Source: Diprion similis
Taxonomy: Eukaryota > Arthropoda > Insecta > Hymenoptera > Diprionidae
Length of the DNA: 64,000 nucleotides
Assembly (NCBI RefSeq): GCF_021155765.1
Contig: NC_060107.1
Coordinates: 7,736,501-7,800,500 of the forward strand
Direction of reading: 5' to 3'
Position numbers and translations under genes: made by a program. The notes beneath the pieces are model-generated. The model was given only the letters and a program-made list of their open reading frames with translations. It did not search any database and had not been told where the DNA came from. Shown piece after piece: positions 36,842 to 50,629 of the stretch. Positions within the stretch are counted from its first letter, which is position 1. Every line of letters begins with the position of its first letter.

Positions 36842-36886
<45 letters not shown>
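36842..36886. repeat. 45-base homopolymer T run
   Basis: An uninterrupted T run of 45 bases. It may be a microsatellite or the poly(A) tail of a minus-strand retroposed copy, but no gene-like sequence is recognisable on either side. The exact length may be affected by sequencing error. Confidence 0.85.
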
Positions 36887-36888
<2 letters not shown>

Positions 36889-39800
36889 GTACCCATTTCG
36901 AGCAGTCAAATAACTGGAAATTTATACATATAGAAAAAATCTTTTTCAACTGAAAAATAAGCCGTGATTTTTCTCCGGCTGGCTTCCGTGTTTAAAAAAA
37001 GCTTTCGGAGTGGCGAGCGGATATTTGACAATAGAACCTTGCTTGACTTGTCTTAGGCGGAAATTGAAACGAATCATCGATCGTCCAACTTTCCGGGTGA
37101 CTTGTACATACAATTTTTCGAGTCAAGATTTTCTGTTTTTTACACCTGACTTTTTGAGATAAATATAAGGATTATGCTTGTTGTTAGATCTTCTTGGATT
37201 TTCTTTTTCCAACGAAATTCGGAGCGTTTTATTTCCTGCGTAGAAATCTCGGCAGCAAAAATTTTCCGTCGGGAAAACTCCCCAGTGACGTTGAAAATTG
37301 AACAAGCAGACTTCGTACTTCGGTTATTTCGGCAGCCGTCCTTTTTTAATATCATTCCTTTGTCCCGATTTTGCGTTTAAAATGTCAAGGTAAAATATTC
37401 GGACAACGCCAGCCTTTTTTCTGCTTCACTTTCTTCATATACTTCTCTAATAATATCCCGATGTAACAGTAAATTATACGGAAATGGACGCCGTCTTAAC
37501 TGCCGCAGTTTTGACGATAGTATTCTGCGTGGATAAGATACTTTGCTTAACCTGCTTAGCCTTTGTGTGTTACAAAGACAAGAAGAGGAACGGAGGATGA
37601 ATCTTTTCAATCGTCAGCGCAGCAGAGAAGAAAACAGGCAAATAAAGTGACGTAAAAAACAAAACCGCTGGTGCAACTTCCTTTTCTCCTTTTATCACTG
37701 CATCGACCAATAAATCTCGTTTTTTTTTTCATTCATAGAACATTTTGTTACTCGCGAGTCCCAAATAAAGTTCCTCTAAATCATCAACTATCGTGTGCAT
37801 AATTCATGAGTAACAATAAATATTCAAAAATATTTTCAAACAATACTTTCAGCTTTTATATCAGCGGTGAATTTAATTCTTGGCGTAATATCCGCAATCG
37901 CTTTTGTTACAATGTAAAAAATCTCGGAATATTCGCAAACGGATTAATCTTTAGTGCCTTAAATTTTCAAGTATTTGCAAAAACTTTATTTATGCAACAA
38001 AATGATTTATGCAATAAATTAGGCGAATAAATTAATTGTAGAGATAGTTTTTTTTCACATTGTTTCCATTTTCTTCTTCTCGGGAAAATTCTTTTCATTT
38101 TTCGTCGAGGACGTCTCTTTTCATTTTTTTACTTTAATCAAATTAATCTATCGATCGGTTAAATACGTACAACAAAACTGACGGAACTAATGGAAGGGTT
38201 TTCAACTTTTTTACCTACTTATAGTTCGCTTGACAATCCTTGGATTCAAATCATTGCAAAATTTTTTACGATTATTGTTAAAATTATTTAAAAATTTCGT
38301 GTACCTAACGCAAGTAAATCTTTAGAAAAACTGTAATCTGAAGTATCCAGAATCTACGAATTTCATCATTTGTCGCTTGAAACTCGGATTACATGAGGAC
38401 TGCGACGGATAAAATAACCAGCGAAACGTTAATTGGAAAACAACGTTTTTAAGATCGCTGTAATTACCTGCAGGCAGTTTAGTCTGGTCTTTGATAAATG
38501 TGAACGAAGTATTTCTATTGTTTTTTTTTTGTTTATTCTATTTTTTTTTTAACCCAGAGGTAATTCGAAACAATGATATCGCATAAGCAAGACTGCAGAG
38601 TTTGAAATGGAGCACGTACGTATTATAAATTAGGGTCACAAGGTTGATTATAATTTCTATTATTCAACGACTTATACACAGCGAAATAATAAGAGGGCTT
38701 TGAATTCTAGATTTATATACAAATAATCGAGTTGATTGAAAAATTAATTAATGTCTCAAGGCTTAGGTGTTGCAGGCGGGACTGTTTTGTAAACAATTCC
38801 TGTGGACTCGGAGCTTTTTTATCATATATATTTAAACCTGCTCGTTATTATTACTACTGTAAGTCAATAGAAACGTCCTTCGCTTCTCTTATTCCAATCG
38901 CAATCACAATATCGAAATCGGACAGCTCTCACAATTACATTACAGCACGACAGCACGGCGACTCGTAAAATTATATTGAATACGTTTGTTTATACCGCGA
39001 GTCTACGAGTGTATAAATAAATTAAACTCCGAAACTTCTGAACGATATGAAATATCCAGTCGAATCGTATTCTGATCGATAGAATAATTTTCTTTTTCCA
39101 AGTCATGCTCTTACAGTTTTTCTTTTTTAAAAATTTTTATCTTTTATTTTATTCTGGTTTCTGCACGTGAAATATACGAAGGTCAAAAATAAAACTGTTA
39201 AATAACATGAGGAATGCCTAGTGTATGTCATGTATTTACAACACGTACGATTTTTTTTATTCTGTATTTCCCGCACATTTTAATCGCTTGATGAAATAAT
39301 AATCTACTTTACCGACACTGAGCTTAAAAATAAGGACCGTTAAGGTTCTTTCTGTCTCTGTATTTTGTTTCCTTAGTGGAGATCCACTGTCGGCTTGCAA
39401 AGTCTTGCTATTCGTCGGTATTACAAATACTCTTGCCTTGTCTGTTGTTGGTAAGAACGATTACAACTTACCATCAAAAACGCGACTTCGATGACGTCTT
39501 TTTATCGAGCACCACCGAATCTTGCTTTTCCGAATTCAAATCTGTAGGAATATTTTTACAACAGCGAAAATTAAGTCGTATATTAATTTAGTGAAGATCG
39601 TGAAATATCTGTAATATACTGCGATAGTAATACTGTCAAATCTAATTTAGAACTCTACAGTGTTTACTGATTGTCAGATTACGATCATTTCTGTCACCGA
39701 TATCTACATTTAATGATTATTTAAGGCTTTTATTCATCGAGGTGGTGACACGCTGCTGCAGAGAATGAAGAGTTATTTTTACGAGCCCGTTTTAGTACCC

Positions 39801-42800
39801 ATATGGCATAATTCGGAAAGGTCTACGACTCATTTTATTATTCATAAATTAAATTTGACTCGATTCATCTTCTCCTACAAATTTATACCATAAAACAAAA
39901 AAAAAAAAAAAATAATAAGTAATGAAAACGTGACAAATTTCGAACTTTCATTATTATATTATAGATATACATGAAAAATTGGAGAGAATATAATCTTTAA
40001 CAAGGTGTCAATGGAATTCTCGACTATCTCGTGACATTTGAAACATTTCATTTGTTTTTCTTTTTTCGCGATTCCTACGTGATCTGAGTAAGACGGCAAC
40101 CTGGTGGCCCAGCTGAGGCTAAGGATGAGATGTTTGTCGGGCGAACGAAGAGGAGGATCATAAATATAAATCCTAACGGAACCGTTGAATTTCATCCGCG
40201 CGTTGGTCACACCGAAGGCGGTATTTTAATATGATCTCACGCACCGGTTTTTAAATGATGTAAAATATCCAAACGACATCTGCCAAATTCGCCAACCGAA
40301 CGACGTAAGAATCGCATCTAAACAAATTATATCGGTATCCATTGGTACTCTATAAATATAAGGTATACGGCCGATTTTAATCTGCGTATTATGCATGGAT
40401 AAAGTCGTGAATACACACGACGTTTAATTTGACCTGGATGTGATATTTCGTGGCTTTACTGTAACCTGTGAAGACGATTTTTTCGTAAATGTAATATGCA
40501 AGTATACCAAGGAAAAAATTTATTTTATAAAATTCGGAACGAAGGAAGAAACCGACTGACCATCAATTCAAGTCATTTTAAATGTATGAAATGGTTCGAA
40601 TCGAAATACCTCTGATTCAAGTGTTACCGAAATATTTTTTCGACTGTTTGTACATGAAATGTGTCTAGCAGTGAAAGAAAATATTTTTTTGCTTTTGTTT
40701 TATTATAAATAATCACAGTCTCTCACCTCGCTCAGCAAAGTCTCTGTCATTCGTTGATATTCCGATTTTTGTGCTTTTGCAAAATGGAATAATTAGAAAA
40801 TTCTATTTCTCAATCATGACAATATTTATTTGTAAACCAGTATATTTGTTTAAAGGCGGTTTCTTTTCTCTTCTTTTCACGATTCAGGCAACATCCAGGA
40901 AGATAGAGGAAGTTTCTTGATTACACATATTTCACTGTGGACCACAACTCGTGCTTTACAATAAAAAGTAATAACCCTGATGATGCGTTCTGAGTTTCAA
41001 AGGCGTAGTTATTTATTCATTATAGCACATTTGCCTGTATTACAATGGCATACCAGTCATTATTTTCAATCTTTCAAACGATTGTCTTACAGTGTGGAAA
41101 ACTCTTCGACCCAAGGACGGGTGATTTGAAGTCGTTAAGGCAAAAAATATTCCCTATTACGCATAGAAACGATTAGCATATTTTTTTCATTTATTTATTT
41201 ATTCATTTATTTTTATTTCTATTTTTTTCTTCACCCTGTATAATTAACTCTTATGCTCTTACTCTAAACGTACAATAATTTCCTGCAAATGTATATTGAT
41301 ATATGGTGGCCTGAAAACAGTGACCTAATAAACTATAACAAGATGTAGATTTGAATGATCTAATCCTCATATCTTGTAACTCGCAACGTACGCGCAGCAG
41401 CAACAACGCGTATCGAATAACGATGAATGATTTTTTCTTTCTTTTTTTTTCTTCTTTATTTCAAACGTCATTACCATGCCTTGGTTTAAAAAATTCGAGG
41501 CACACTTCGCGCGCTGACGTCAGACGGGAAAGAATGCAATCTATCCATCGGATAATCGAATTCGTTCAAGCTTTGAAATGTATTTATCGAATGGAAGGGA
41601 TTCTGTCACGTAGTTAAGCCACTCTTACATCGGACTGCTAAGAATTATTATACGCATTTTTACGGACCTTTGTAATCTTTCAAACTCCACGAAGGTGTTC
41701 CGTCTTTGCCGATTTCTCGAAACTCTTGAAATGTTTGTCTATAATTGTAAATTTGTTGATTAATTTTTTTTCCTACACTTCCTTTTACCCTAAATTTCTT
41801 TCAACTCAATGCTCGGTGAATTTTTTTATTTTTTCACTCTAGATCACCTGTTTATTCGCATAATTTTAAGAACATATTAAAAATCGGTGATTTGGAATCG
41901 ATGGAAAAAAACGTCTTTGGATCCGTTGTCATCACACATCGACATACATGTGTGTGAATAGGAATGTAGAAAAATCATGATGATTTATTTTTTTCATTTA
42001 ATAATCAAATAATGAAGTTGCAGTTTTCATCGATCACTTCAGACGTGTTTTGATCGCTTCGTATAATTATCTTATCGCTTTCTCTAGGCCAAGGTGAATG
42101 TTCCCGAGCCTGTAATAATCGCCTCATTCATTTACAAAGGCTAATTCACGTATAACTCGAGTCAAGTGAAATCGAAGTCAAGATATGTTACGTTCGCTAA
42201 TTATATATACACGGTAGTTATAAAACAAAAAATTCAATAACACAAAAAGGAAAAAAGGCTCGTTTTATTGCCTTATTATTTTCGTCCACTGTTCGGTAGC
42301 CTGACGTTCATATTATGCGAAAAAGGTTGTAATATATAATCACCACATCACCGAGGTGTCACTCTTCACGCCTCAAGTGAATTCTTATTATTATATATTG
42401 TATTTCACTCTCGATGCTTCAGCGATGAATTACTAATTATTCGATCAAGTTTGAAACGAAATAAGAAGAAGAAGAAGAAGAAAAACATTCAAATCAACTT
42501 TCAATCAAACAATGCGTGTTCGAATTATTCTGACGAAAAGATAAAAGAAAACCAACGATCAAGCGGCGTAAGATGATTAGAAAAAGTGATTACCGAAGTG
42601 ATGAAAAATTTGAATTGAAACATTAAATAATCGAATAACTTCCATATCACAATTAGAAAAAAATCCCTGCAGGTCGACTAAAATTTTTGGGTTGATTTAA
42701 TCATTTTCTAATGCATAACTAATTGAAAAAAGAGACTAAAAATTATAAATAAAATGTTGATGAGACAATTTAGATGTTAAAATCATAAAAATGTGTGTCA

Positions 42801-45088
42801 TATATATTGACTAACAGAAATGTAACAAAAAACACAAATATAAAGTGAACCTGCTGTGATGTCATGTTTAGTTAAATTTTACTAACAGTGATACGTAAAT
42901 AAAAGTTGCACATTTCGAATCGCGATATAGCTGTATAAAGACGAAGCGGAATTCCCGGAGGCCAAATATAAAGGCAATGAAACGTTTGAAATTATCTCCA
43001 AGTACCGTTTCGCGCATACTATAAGGTGCAGGAATAACGTATCTCGAGATGTTGCGAAGAGATAAAAATCCGGGAATCGTAAATCCTCGATTCATTTCCA
43101 ACGAATACACGCGGAATAGAAGCTAGCAGCCGGCGACATTGGCTTCAATTTATGCGTAATGTCCATAGATCGTCATCCAGCTTTTATACCATCCGCATAA
43201 AATCAGACGCAACGAAACCCCGCGGTGCAAATTCCTGGCAAGGATGCGATGCAGGCGGTTCAACAGGTTTCGCTCATCGTCACTCGCGAGCTCGAGAGGC
43301 TCTCGGGTAATTTTATAACAAAATTCGGACCAACAAGGATATTCATGTCACATTCTTCGGTGGGCGTTGGTTATGTGCCAAAACAGTTAACCAACTGCGC
43401 CGATTTCCGAACTGCTTTTAGGTCGGTCTGTGGGATCATTCGATTATTCCGCCTGTCATCGGCGGGGATAAATCACCTATTTTATTTAAGAATTTTGAGA
43501 ATGACGGAAAACAATCGATTCATATTTACTTTTTCCCGATTAATCGATGAATCTTTGAACCTACGTTAAAATTTAAAATGCACTAATTTATTTCTGGTTG
43601 ACTGAAAATTTTGAACAACAGCTTTGAAACTCGTCGTTTATAAAATTGAAAATTCCTCCATCGCTTAAATTGCAGTACCTAAAATACCTTAACGTGTTTT
43701 ACAATCACGAGAGTTTGTAAATATTAACGTGCGCCCGGGATGCTTGAACCATCTCAGAATTCCGATGCGTTGAACTCTCTTATCCGGGACAAGAAACCAG
43801 GTCAATTATATATTATTCTCGTTATAATATCTCTGCAGAGATGTTATTTCCTGAGTGACTCATTGTCAACGGTCATGGCGATCAGCTACGTCGAGGTACC
43901 GTAACATCCCATGGATCATTATGTGCGTGTGGATAAATAACGAAAGAAAATAATGTTGCGGACACATTTGGTTCAATTTTGTTTTACTTTTTTCTAAATA
44001 TTCTTTTTGAATGGCATAATTTATACGAGTCAAGAAATCGTATCGCAATTGAATCAAGCGGTGATTACAAAATTTCGAAAACTTTTCATCTGCTCAAGGT
44101 CGCATCATGGCGAATTCATTAAGTATGCTTGTTCTGAATATTGAATGTATTTTTTAAAAAGTGGGTACCACCAAAAAACAAGGCTTGTAAAGTGTATTTC
44201 ATAACGATTCTGAAATTGATTGACAATGAAATCTGTTGGAACACCGAAAGGTGTCAACAGATAATTAATTTCGTAACTTATCTAAGATTTTCGCAAAAAT
44301 TGAAAGAACCGAACGATTTTTTTTTTTAGGACAAACGACTAAATCAATGAGTAAAAAGTATATTAATTTAAATAATATCTGTACCCTTCTCTGGCGGCCC
44401 TTCGTGATAATGAAATGATTGTTGTGGATTTTACTGAAACTTTGATAGAATTTTCGTTAAATCTTCTCCAGTATTAGACATGCAGAAAGAAAAAATATAA
44501 CATGTGTAACGTGTATACACGTGATGTGAGCAAATATATTTATTTTCCACAATCGCCTATGCATACACGATCATCATAAATTAGCATAATATATCCTACC
44601 TAATAACATCGTCGATTGTCGGTATTATTATTCTCATTATTATCATCATTGTCGTTGTTGTTTATTCAAACAAACCAGATAACATGTATTTATCCAGCTC
44701 AGAGTTTACCAAAGCTGAAAAAAATGGCGAAGAATCTTTCTTTTACCTCAATATCGGTATCGTCACTTTTCAATGCGTCATCTGGTGGAAAAAAAATGTA
44801 ACTAATTCAACCAGACTGACATTTGATCGTATTTTTTCCGCGTGTGGATGGTATAACAGGTATATTATTGATTAAGTTTTCATTAATTAACGTGACACGA
44901 GTAATTTGCAACCCCAATAATAACGATTATTACTTCGATTAAAATTAAGAACTTAGATTATGTGCGAATAAAATGGCGCCGAGAACCAGGCTTTGACGTC
45001 ACGACGACATTTTCCAATAGTTTTATTTCTTTTTGCGTGTGTTTTTTCTTTTTTCGTCGTGGATACGGGGTCAAACAAGCGGGAGCCG

Positions 45089-45502
45089 TTAGTCGTCCGC
45101 GTTATCTTGCGGCTGGGTTTTTCCTGTAGGTTTAAAGAGCCGCCCTACCGAGTCGCTGGATCGCTGGATCGGCGGTCCATTACATATCGTCTCGATCTGG
45201 AACTGGAGGGCAAACGAGCTGCTTTGCAACGGTCGACACAAATTCTCGAGGGCGGTTGGAGAGCAGCAGAGACCGAGTCGCGAATTCGACACTTGCGATG
45301 TTGTGGAAATTTTCTTCCCCTTCTTTCCGATCACCTTCACCTTGTCCTGCTGCAGGTCGATCGGTGGGCGGCGGCCAGGAGGCGTTATGATAATGCCCGA
45401 ATTCATTGACACACATCGCGGATCGACGCTCCTCTTCGGGCCTCCTATTGATTCACCGTTCCGGGTTCGATTTGCCGGTGGAACTCGGTCAACTCGTTGC
45501 AA
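45089..45502 (-). CDS. Unassigned GC-rich open frame; possible first exon or 5' UTR exon
   Basis: A GC-rich island in AT-rich DNA carries a 137-codon open frame on the minus strand. An internal Met near 45406 begins MNSGIIITPPGRRPPIDLQ, and a donor-like AAG|GTGAAG follows at about codon 22 of that reading. An overlapping plus-strand frame (44993-45409) is equally long, so coding is not established and the minus strand is only my preference. No domain, membrane span or known motif is visible. As it lies about 13 kb upstream of the cyclase on the same strand, it could instead be a promoter or non-coding first exon of that gene. I do not recognise the sequence. Confidence 0.2.
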   Translation of the reverse strand: MQRVDRVPPANRTRNGESIGGPKRSVDPRCVSMNSGIIITPPGRRPPIDLQQDKVKVIGKKGKKISTTSQVSNSRLGLCCSPTALENLCRPLQSSSFALQFQIETICNGPPIQRSSDSVGRLFKPTGKTQPQDNADD

Positions 45503-47209
45503 AAAATAAAAAGGAAAAGAAACGAAAGAAACGAATTGAGAAATGGACGATGGAGAGATAAAAAAAATATACTCGCGTATATCTGTATTTCAATATGTAA
45601 ACATTCATTTGCCAAAAGATCTTATCTTGATTTATCCTTTACCAAAATCTTATTTTTCATTTGCGATCGGAAACGATTGATAGATCGTCTGCATAAAAAT
45701 CGCTGTTTAGATTTATATTGGATAATGGAGGAAATATTTTATATTCATTTTATATATTCTCTGCATAACTCATTTACTTTATCTAGATAGAATAAATTCA
45801 TTCTAAAACTATAATTCCTATAGTCACCAATTTTCAAAATTTATAAGTTTTAGAATTTTTTGTTACTTCTTCTTATTTTTAAACCTCTGGTTTGTTCTAT
45901 TATTATTATTATTATTATATAATTTAAACTTCTCGCGACGATTTATTTGCCAAAAATGATTAAGTGCTGCAACGATTTTGCTCTTATTCCGTTATTTTAC
46001 TCCGAAAACCATCAGGGAACGAATTTAACTTCATTAATTCTTCGGTTCAAGATCGTGAAAATATTTATTTAAAAAATTCGCAGAACGGTTAGCACGCTTC
46101 TAAATTGATAAACGAATTTAAATGGTGTCACATGTCAATGAGGGAGAAGAATTGATGCAAGTGAGTAAAAAATCAAGTACGCACAGTTCTATTTGCACGG
46201 TTCTTACTTAACATATACATACTTTAGCAATTTTCATTACGAAATCTGATTACACACTCAAATACCTAGAACTGCAACGTTCATCTCACGGGGTGAATAA
46301 ACTCGCGAGTCTGTATTACAAATTTGTCTTTAATTCCCAGAGCTCTTGCAGTGGAATGAAATAAAAGACGATGGCGATCACGATAGAGAATAATGGCAAA
46401 AAAAAGGATCTTTCCTTTTTTTCGGTAAGTTTAATAATATGTAGAAGCTGCGTTCCAATTAATTGCGAGTGGCGTTTAGCTATATGATAAACGTACAAGC
46501 GGTATAATTATACGATTCGCAGGAATCGAGTTGCAGAATTTTGAAAATAATCCACGTCACGGCATCGCTTATACGTTTTGCAGTTAAATTTATTACCGTG
46601 AAATGAATTTATATTACAGCCAAGTCATCCGGCGTATCGATCACCAATTAAAATAATATCAATAAATCGTTAATCTTTGCGATCTAGTCTCAGTTCCGTC
46701 ATTTGTACCGTTTTCTCTAGTTTACGTTTAATATAGATGTAAAGAAAATTAACGATACAGGCATACGTCGTTTCATAGGTTAATAGACAAAATATATACT
46801 TCGAGATATCATCTGATTCGACGTTAATAACTCGATAAGATCGTATTTCATGCCCATAATTCGACGTGTCGCCTCGTTTAACAATAACAAATTATGCCGT
46901 GTAGTAGCTGATTGGGTTAATCAAAGCGATGTAATTCAAACGAGAGTGTGACAGACTCGGCGTGAAGCGTAAAAAATCTGACAGAACACCGCAGACTAGT
47001 TCTTACCTCCAACATATCTCACTCATACTTATACATATATATTCATTATACACTCAGGCTTTATAGTTCGAATAACGTTTCCGAGAAGAATAAGGATTTT
47101 GCAAAGAAAGAAAAAAAGAAAAAAAAAGAACAGCGAGGAACACGTCCTCTCATGCAGATTCGATAAATCGAGTACAATAATTGGCCAGACTTGCATAAAC
47201 TTTGGCGAT

Positions 47210-47215
<6 letters not shown>

Positions 47216-47240
<25 letters not shown>
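47216..47240. repeat. A-run of 25 bases
   Basis: Uninterrupted A run, preceded at about 100 bases by another A-rich purine tract (47104-47130). Either a simple repeat or the tail of a retroposed fragment. Confidence 0.85.
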
Positions 47241-50200
47241 TTCGCTATCTTTCAGCTATTAAAAGTCCTATTAAATTTAAACACAATGAATAAAATATTA
47301 CATCCTGCGTTTTTTGCGTTTATTTTCTAAAAAATAAAAAAAAAAGGACAATTCTTCTTCCACGGTCATTGCCACTTCGATTATTCATACGTACGTTGTT
47401 TGTCATAAAGATTCGACCGAGCTGTTTAGATTCCGTATGACTTGTAAATAATTGTATATTAACTCCTCGCGTTCGCAGTGCAATCTGAAATTGCAATCGG
47501 AACTGATAAATTCTTATACAATATTATTATACTCACATACACACACACATCAAGCTATTAGTCTCAATTTGAATATAAACTATTTGCGCCGGGTTTGATT
47601 AGATGTTGCCAACCAAAAGGCATCATAACTGGCAGTTTGTTCACGACGAGATGAAATCTAAAAGTTCGCGGTCTGCGAGATCTCCGGATAAGAATCCTAC
47701 GGAAGCAAGCGAAGCGAATATACGTCCTGTATGTGTACGTATAATAAATATGGGTATCTTGCAGACGACAGGAAGCGGAAATCTTGAAGAATAAAAAAAA
47801 AAGAAAAATAAATGGTAAAGAACAACGATGCGAGAATCACCGAAATAGCAAATTACATACCCATAAAAATGAAAACATCTTAGATTTTTCCTCGCTCTCT
47901 GAAAGAAAATTTCATTAAATACATACATTTTTTACAGCGAGGCGTGAAATACCTACATAGAAGCGGTGAAGATAGAGGAAAAAAATAAGAAATAAGAACG
48001 ATGATTTATGAAAACACTTTAGTCCGTAAGGCTTATCCAGTGACCTCAAGCTTTTAAAGTTGACGAGGGGATGTTTGTCCTCCAGGTATGTTAAACCTAA
48101 TGGATACCTCGTGCGGTGAATCTTGCATCCGAAGATTGATGGCAGTAAACGATGTGGCAAGTCTTTTTGCCCGAAATATTTTCACTGTCAATTGTGATTG
48201 TTGGTGAAAATTCCGAATCTTTCTGAATCAAATTCCCCGGAAATATCGAATATGAATTTTTTCACCAATTCCAAATTCTAAATCCGAATATACGATTCAG
48301 TTAGTGTAAATTTTGAGTAAATTTTACAAGTCGAAATCACTCCCATCTGCAGTACGTGCTGCTAAACAACTCTCGCAAAGAAATGTACCTGTAGTCGAAA
48401 ACTTTGCCGGCTAAATTTTTTTAGTCAGTGTCGCCAATGTTGTTCCCTCGCGTTAACTGTGCTCGGCATTGTGATGATATAAGCTGGGTCAAATAACGTA
48501 GTGTAAAAGAATTCAATATTCCAATCATACCTCCTTCTCTTGTACTCCTTGAAAAATTCATTCGACATTCTTTGACTTTTTCGCGGTCATGCACACCGTC
48601 AAATTACACGCGATTATTCTATGTATGTATATATATCCGTATATATTATATATACATGCATAAATATGTGGATGTAAGTATTGTATATATATATATATTG
48701 ACCACACGGAAGAAGCGTCTATTTTGCCAATCACATATGACAATTGATGAAAAGATATTCCGTACGCGCACTAAAATCCATTAACTATATTGCCGTTTTC
48801 ACGAACGTTTCTTCTATTTGTATTATTATTCGTAGAGTTTTTCAAGCAAACCCGACCCCCCTGAAAAATTTTGCATCCTGATTTGTAGTCTACCCTCGAA
48901 ATTCATGAGCACTATTCCTCTTTATCTTATCCATTAAACGACGAACTGTAACCGTTTTTTCGATCAAACAAATTATTGTTTTTTTTTTTTCTTTATGCTC
49001 AAAGTATCGTCGAATTTCGCGAGGCATTTCTTCGGGTACGAATTCGAGGATAAACTTATCCATTTATCTCGGTATACAAATTTGTGTAAAAGAGACGGAA
49101 TGAATTTGACGAAATAAGGCGGCTAACGGTGATTTCGAATAATTTTTTTTCGATTTACACTCCAGAAACTTGAGGCATTTTCATTTTCTCCAAGATTTTG
49201 AATTTATTAATCATTGTGCAAATATGCGGCAAAGCACAGATACGAGTCTTGCAAATAATAGAACGTTACTATATCGTGTTAGTTTTCTTCTTGAATAAAT
49301 GAGAGAGTGACTAAACAAAAATATAGTCTACCGGTGAATGGACGAGTGGCATAGAAAATTCCGAAACACATTTGCCGAGACGTATAGAATTAGGGTGTGC
49401 CGGTAGAGCTTGAGTCTTTTGCCTGGATGCAAATTGGCGGGTTTTAACCGTTAACGAATTTTAAGTACAGCCAGAATCGCCTTCGGTCAGGACCGAGTGC
49501 TGCATTGCAGGTCGGTTTCTAGAAATGATAAATGGAAGAAAAAAAAACAATAAGAAATAAATAATATAACTTGCAGCGAATTTATTTTACTCGGCTTTTC
49601 CTTATTTCGTTTGAACTCTTTTTTTTCTCTATCTCTCAATCGACGAACAATTAGTTTGATCATAATCGAAAAGATTGAGTTGTTGCAATAATGTTGAGAA
49701 ATCTATTATTTAAATACAGCTACACGATAGAAAGGAAAGTGTATTGTAATAGTTTTTTCTTCTTCTTAACATTTTGAATCGATGTGAAATGAAAAATTTA
49801 ATATAATAATTTAAACCCTTGTTTACAATTATAATTTTAGTATTCCTTGTCTATCTATTGTTCAGAAAAATGATCCCAACTGACGAATTAACATGTAAAT
49901 CAGATAATCACACCATTTATCTATCTATCATTATTAGTATTTGTTGTATTTTGGCAAACTATTGCGCTGAAACAATTTTGAAGATCCTTAATAAAGTTCG
50001 ATATATTTTCACAGTGTAATTAATCGATGAGAATTGATCTTTTTCTTTGGTCTTTGGTCAGCTTTAAACATAGCCATGAAATAAAGTGAGAATTAACACA
50101 TTATTTCAGGCTTAAATCCGGTTTTCCGACCGCAAATTTATCGCATTGAATCAAATACTGACCGGGGAATCCCCGTTGAAACGAAGGTGAAAAAAGAAGT

Positions 50201-50544
50201 GACGTGAAAAGTGTCGCTTTGGAATGACCGCCTTCTTGTGTATTCGACATCGGACTGAATACCTTTACGGATCTGTGCCAAGAAGAAAAAAGAGAAACAT
50301 CTGAGTCAAAGTTTGTACAAGCAGTTCGCACAGCGTCAACTGCAGCTAACATAAAGGTGAAAAAACACAATGTAAACCGGCGACTTGTTCAATGCACTTC
50401 CCTTGTCTGACTGAGAGGCGCCCGTTACTTTCAGGGTAGTGTTTGCGTAACTGTGATTGTGTCGTATGCCAAGCCTGGAATTTCGAAGCTGGACCAATTT
50501 CGTAGCCTGAGATTTTCCCTCGGATTGAGTTCAGGGAGTTAACC

Positions 50545-50629
50545 GTTTAAGGAGGAACTTCGGTGAAATCTCGGTGATATCGAGTTTTTTGTTTTTCAAA
50601 TGACTAAAAAAGATGTGATGAAAAATTCC
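50545..50629 (+). repeat. Dispersed repeat family 1, copy B
   Basis: Second copy of the repeat at 11188-11271, with the identical 24-base block at 50606-50629. Directly after it lies a short hairpin, CTCCCA/TGGGAG. Same orientation as copy A. Confidence 0.65.

Larger units (their letters stand above)
32041..45088. other. Long non-coding stretch upstream of the guanylyl cyclase
   Basis: No coding exon that I can support. It is AT-rich with homopolymer runs, a CT repeat near 32205-32226, a structured GC-rich patch at 33269-33431 and a 45-base T run at 36842-36886. It could be a long 5' UTR intron of the cyclase, whose first coding exon has an AG acceptor-like site four bases before its start codon, or plain intergenic DNA. 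A somewhat GC-richer open frame at 35025-35429 has no recognisable content. Confidence 0.45.

Noticed and set aside
43225..43569. 114-codon plus-strand open frame
   Set aside because: No recognisable family; length is within chance for this region.
45462..45472. GGTTCGATTT resembling a tRNA B box
   Set aside because: No A box or acceptor-stem pairing at the right distance.
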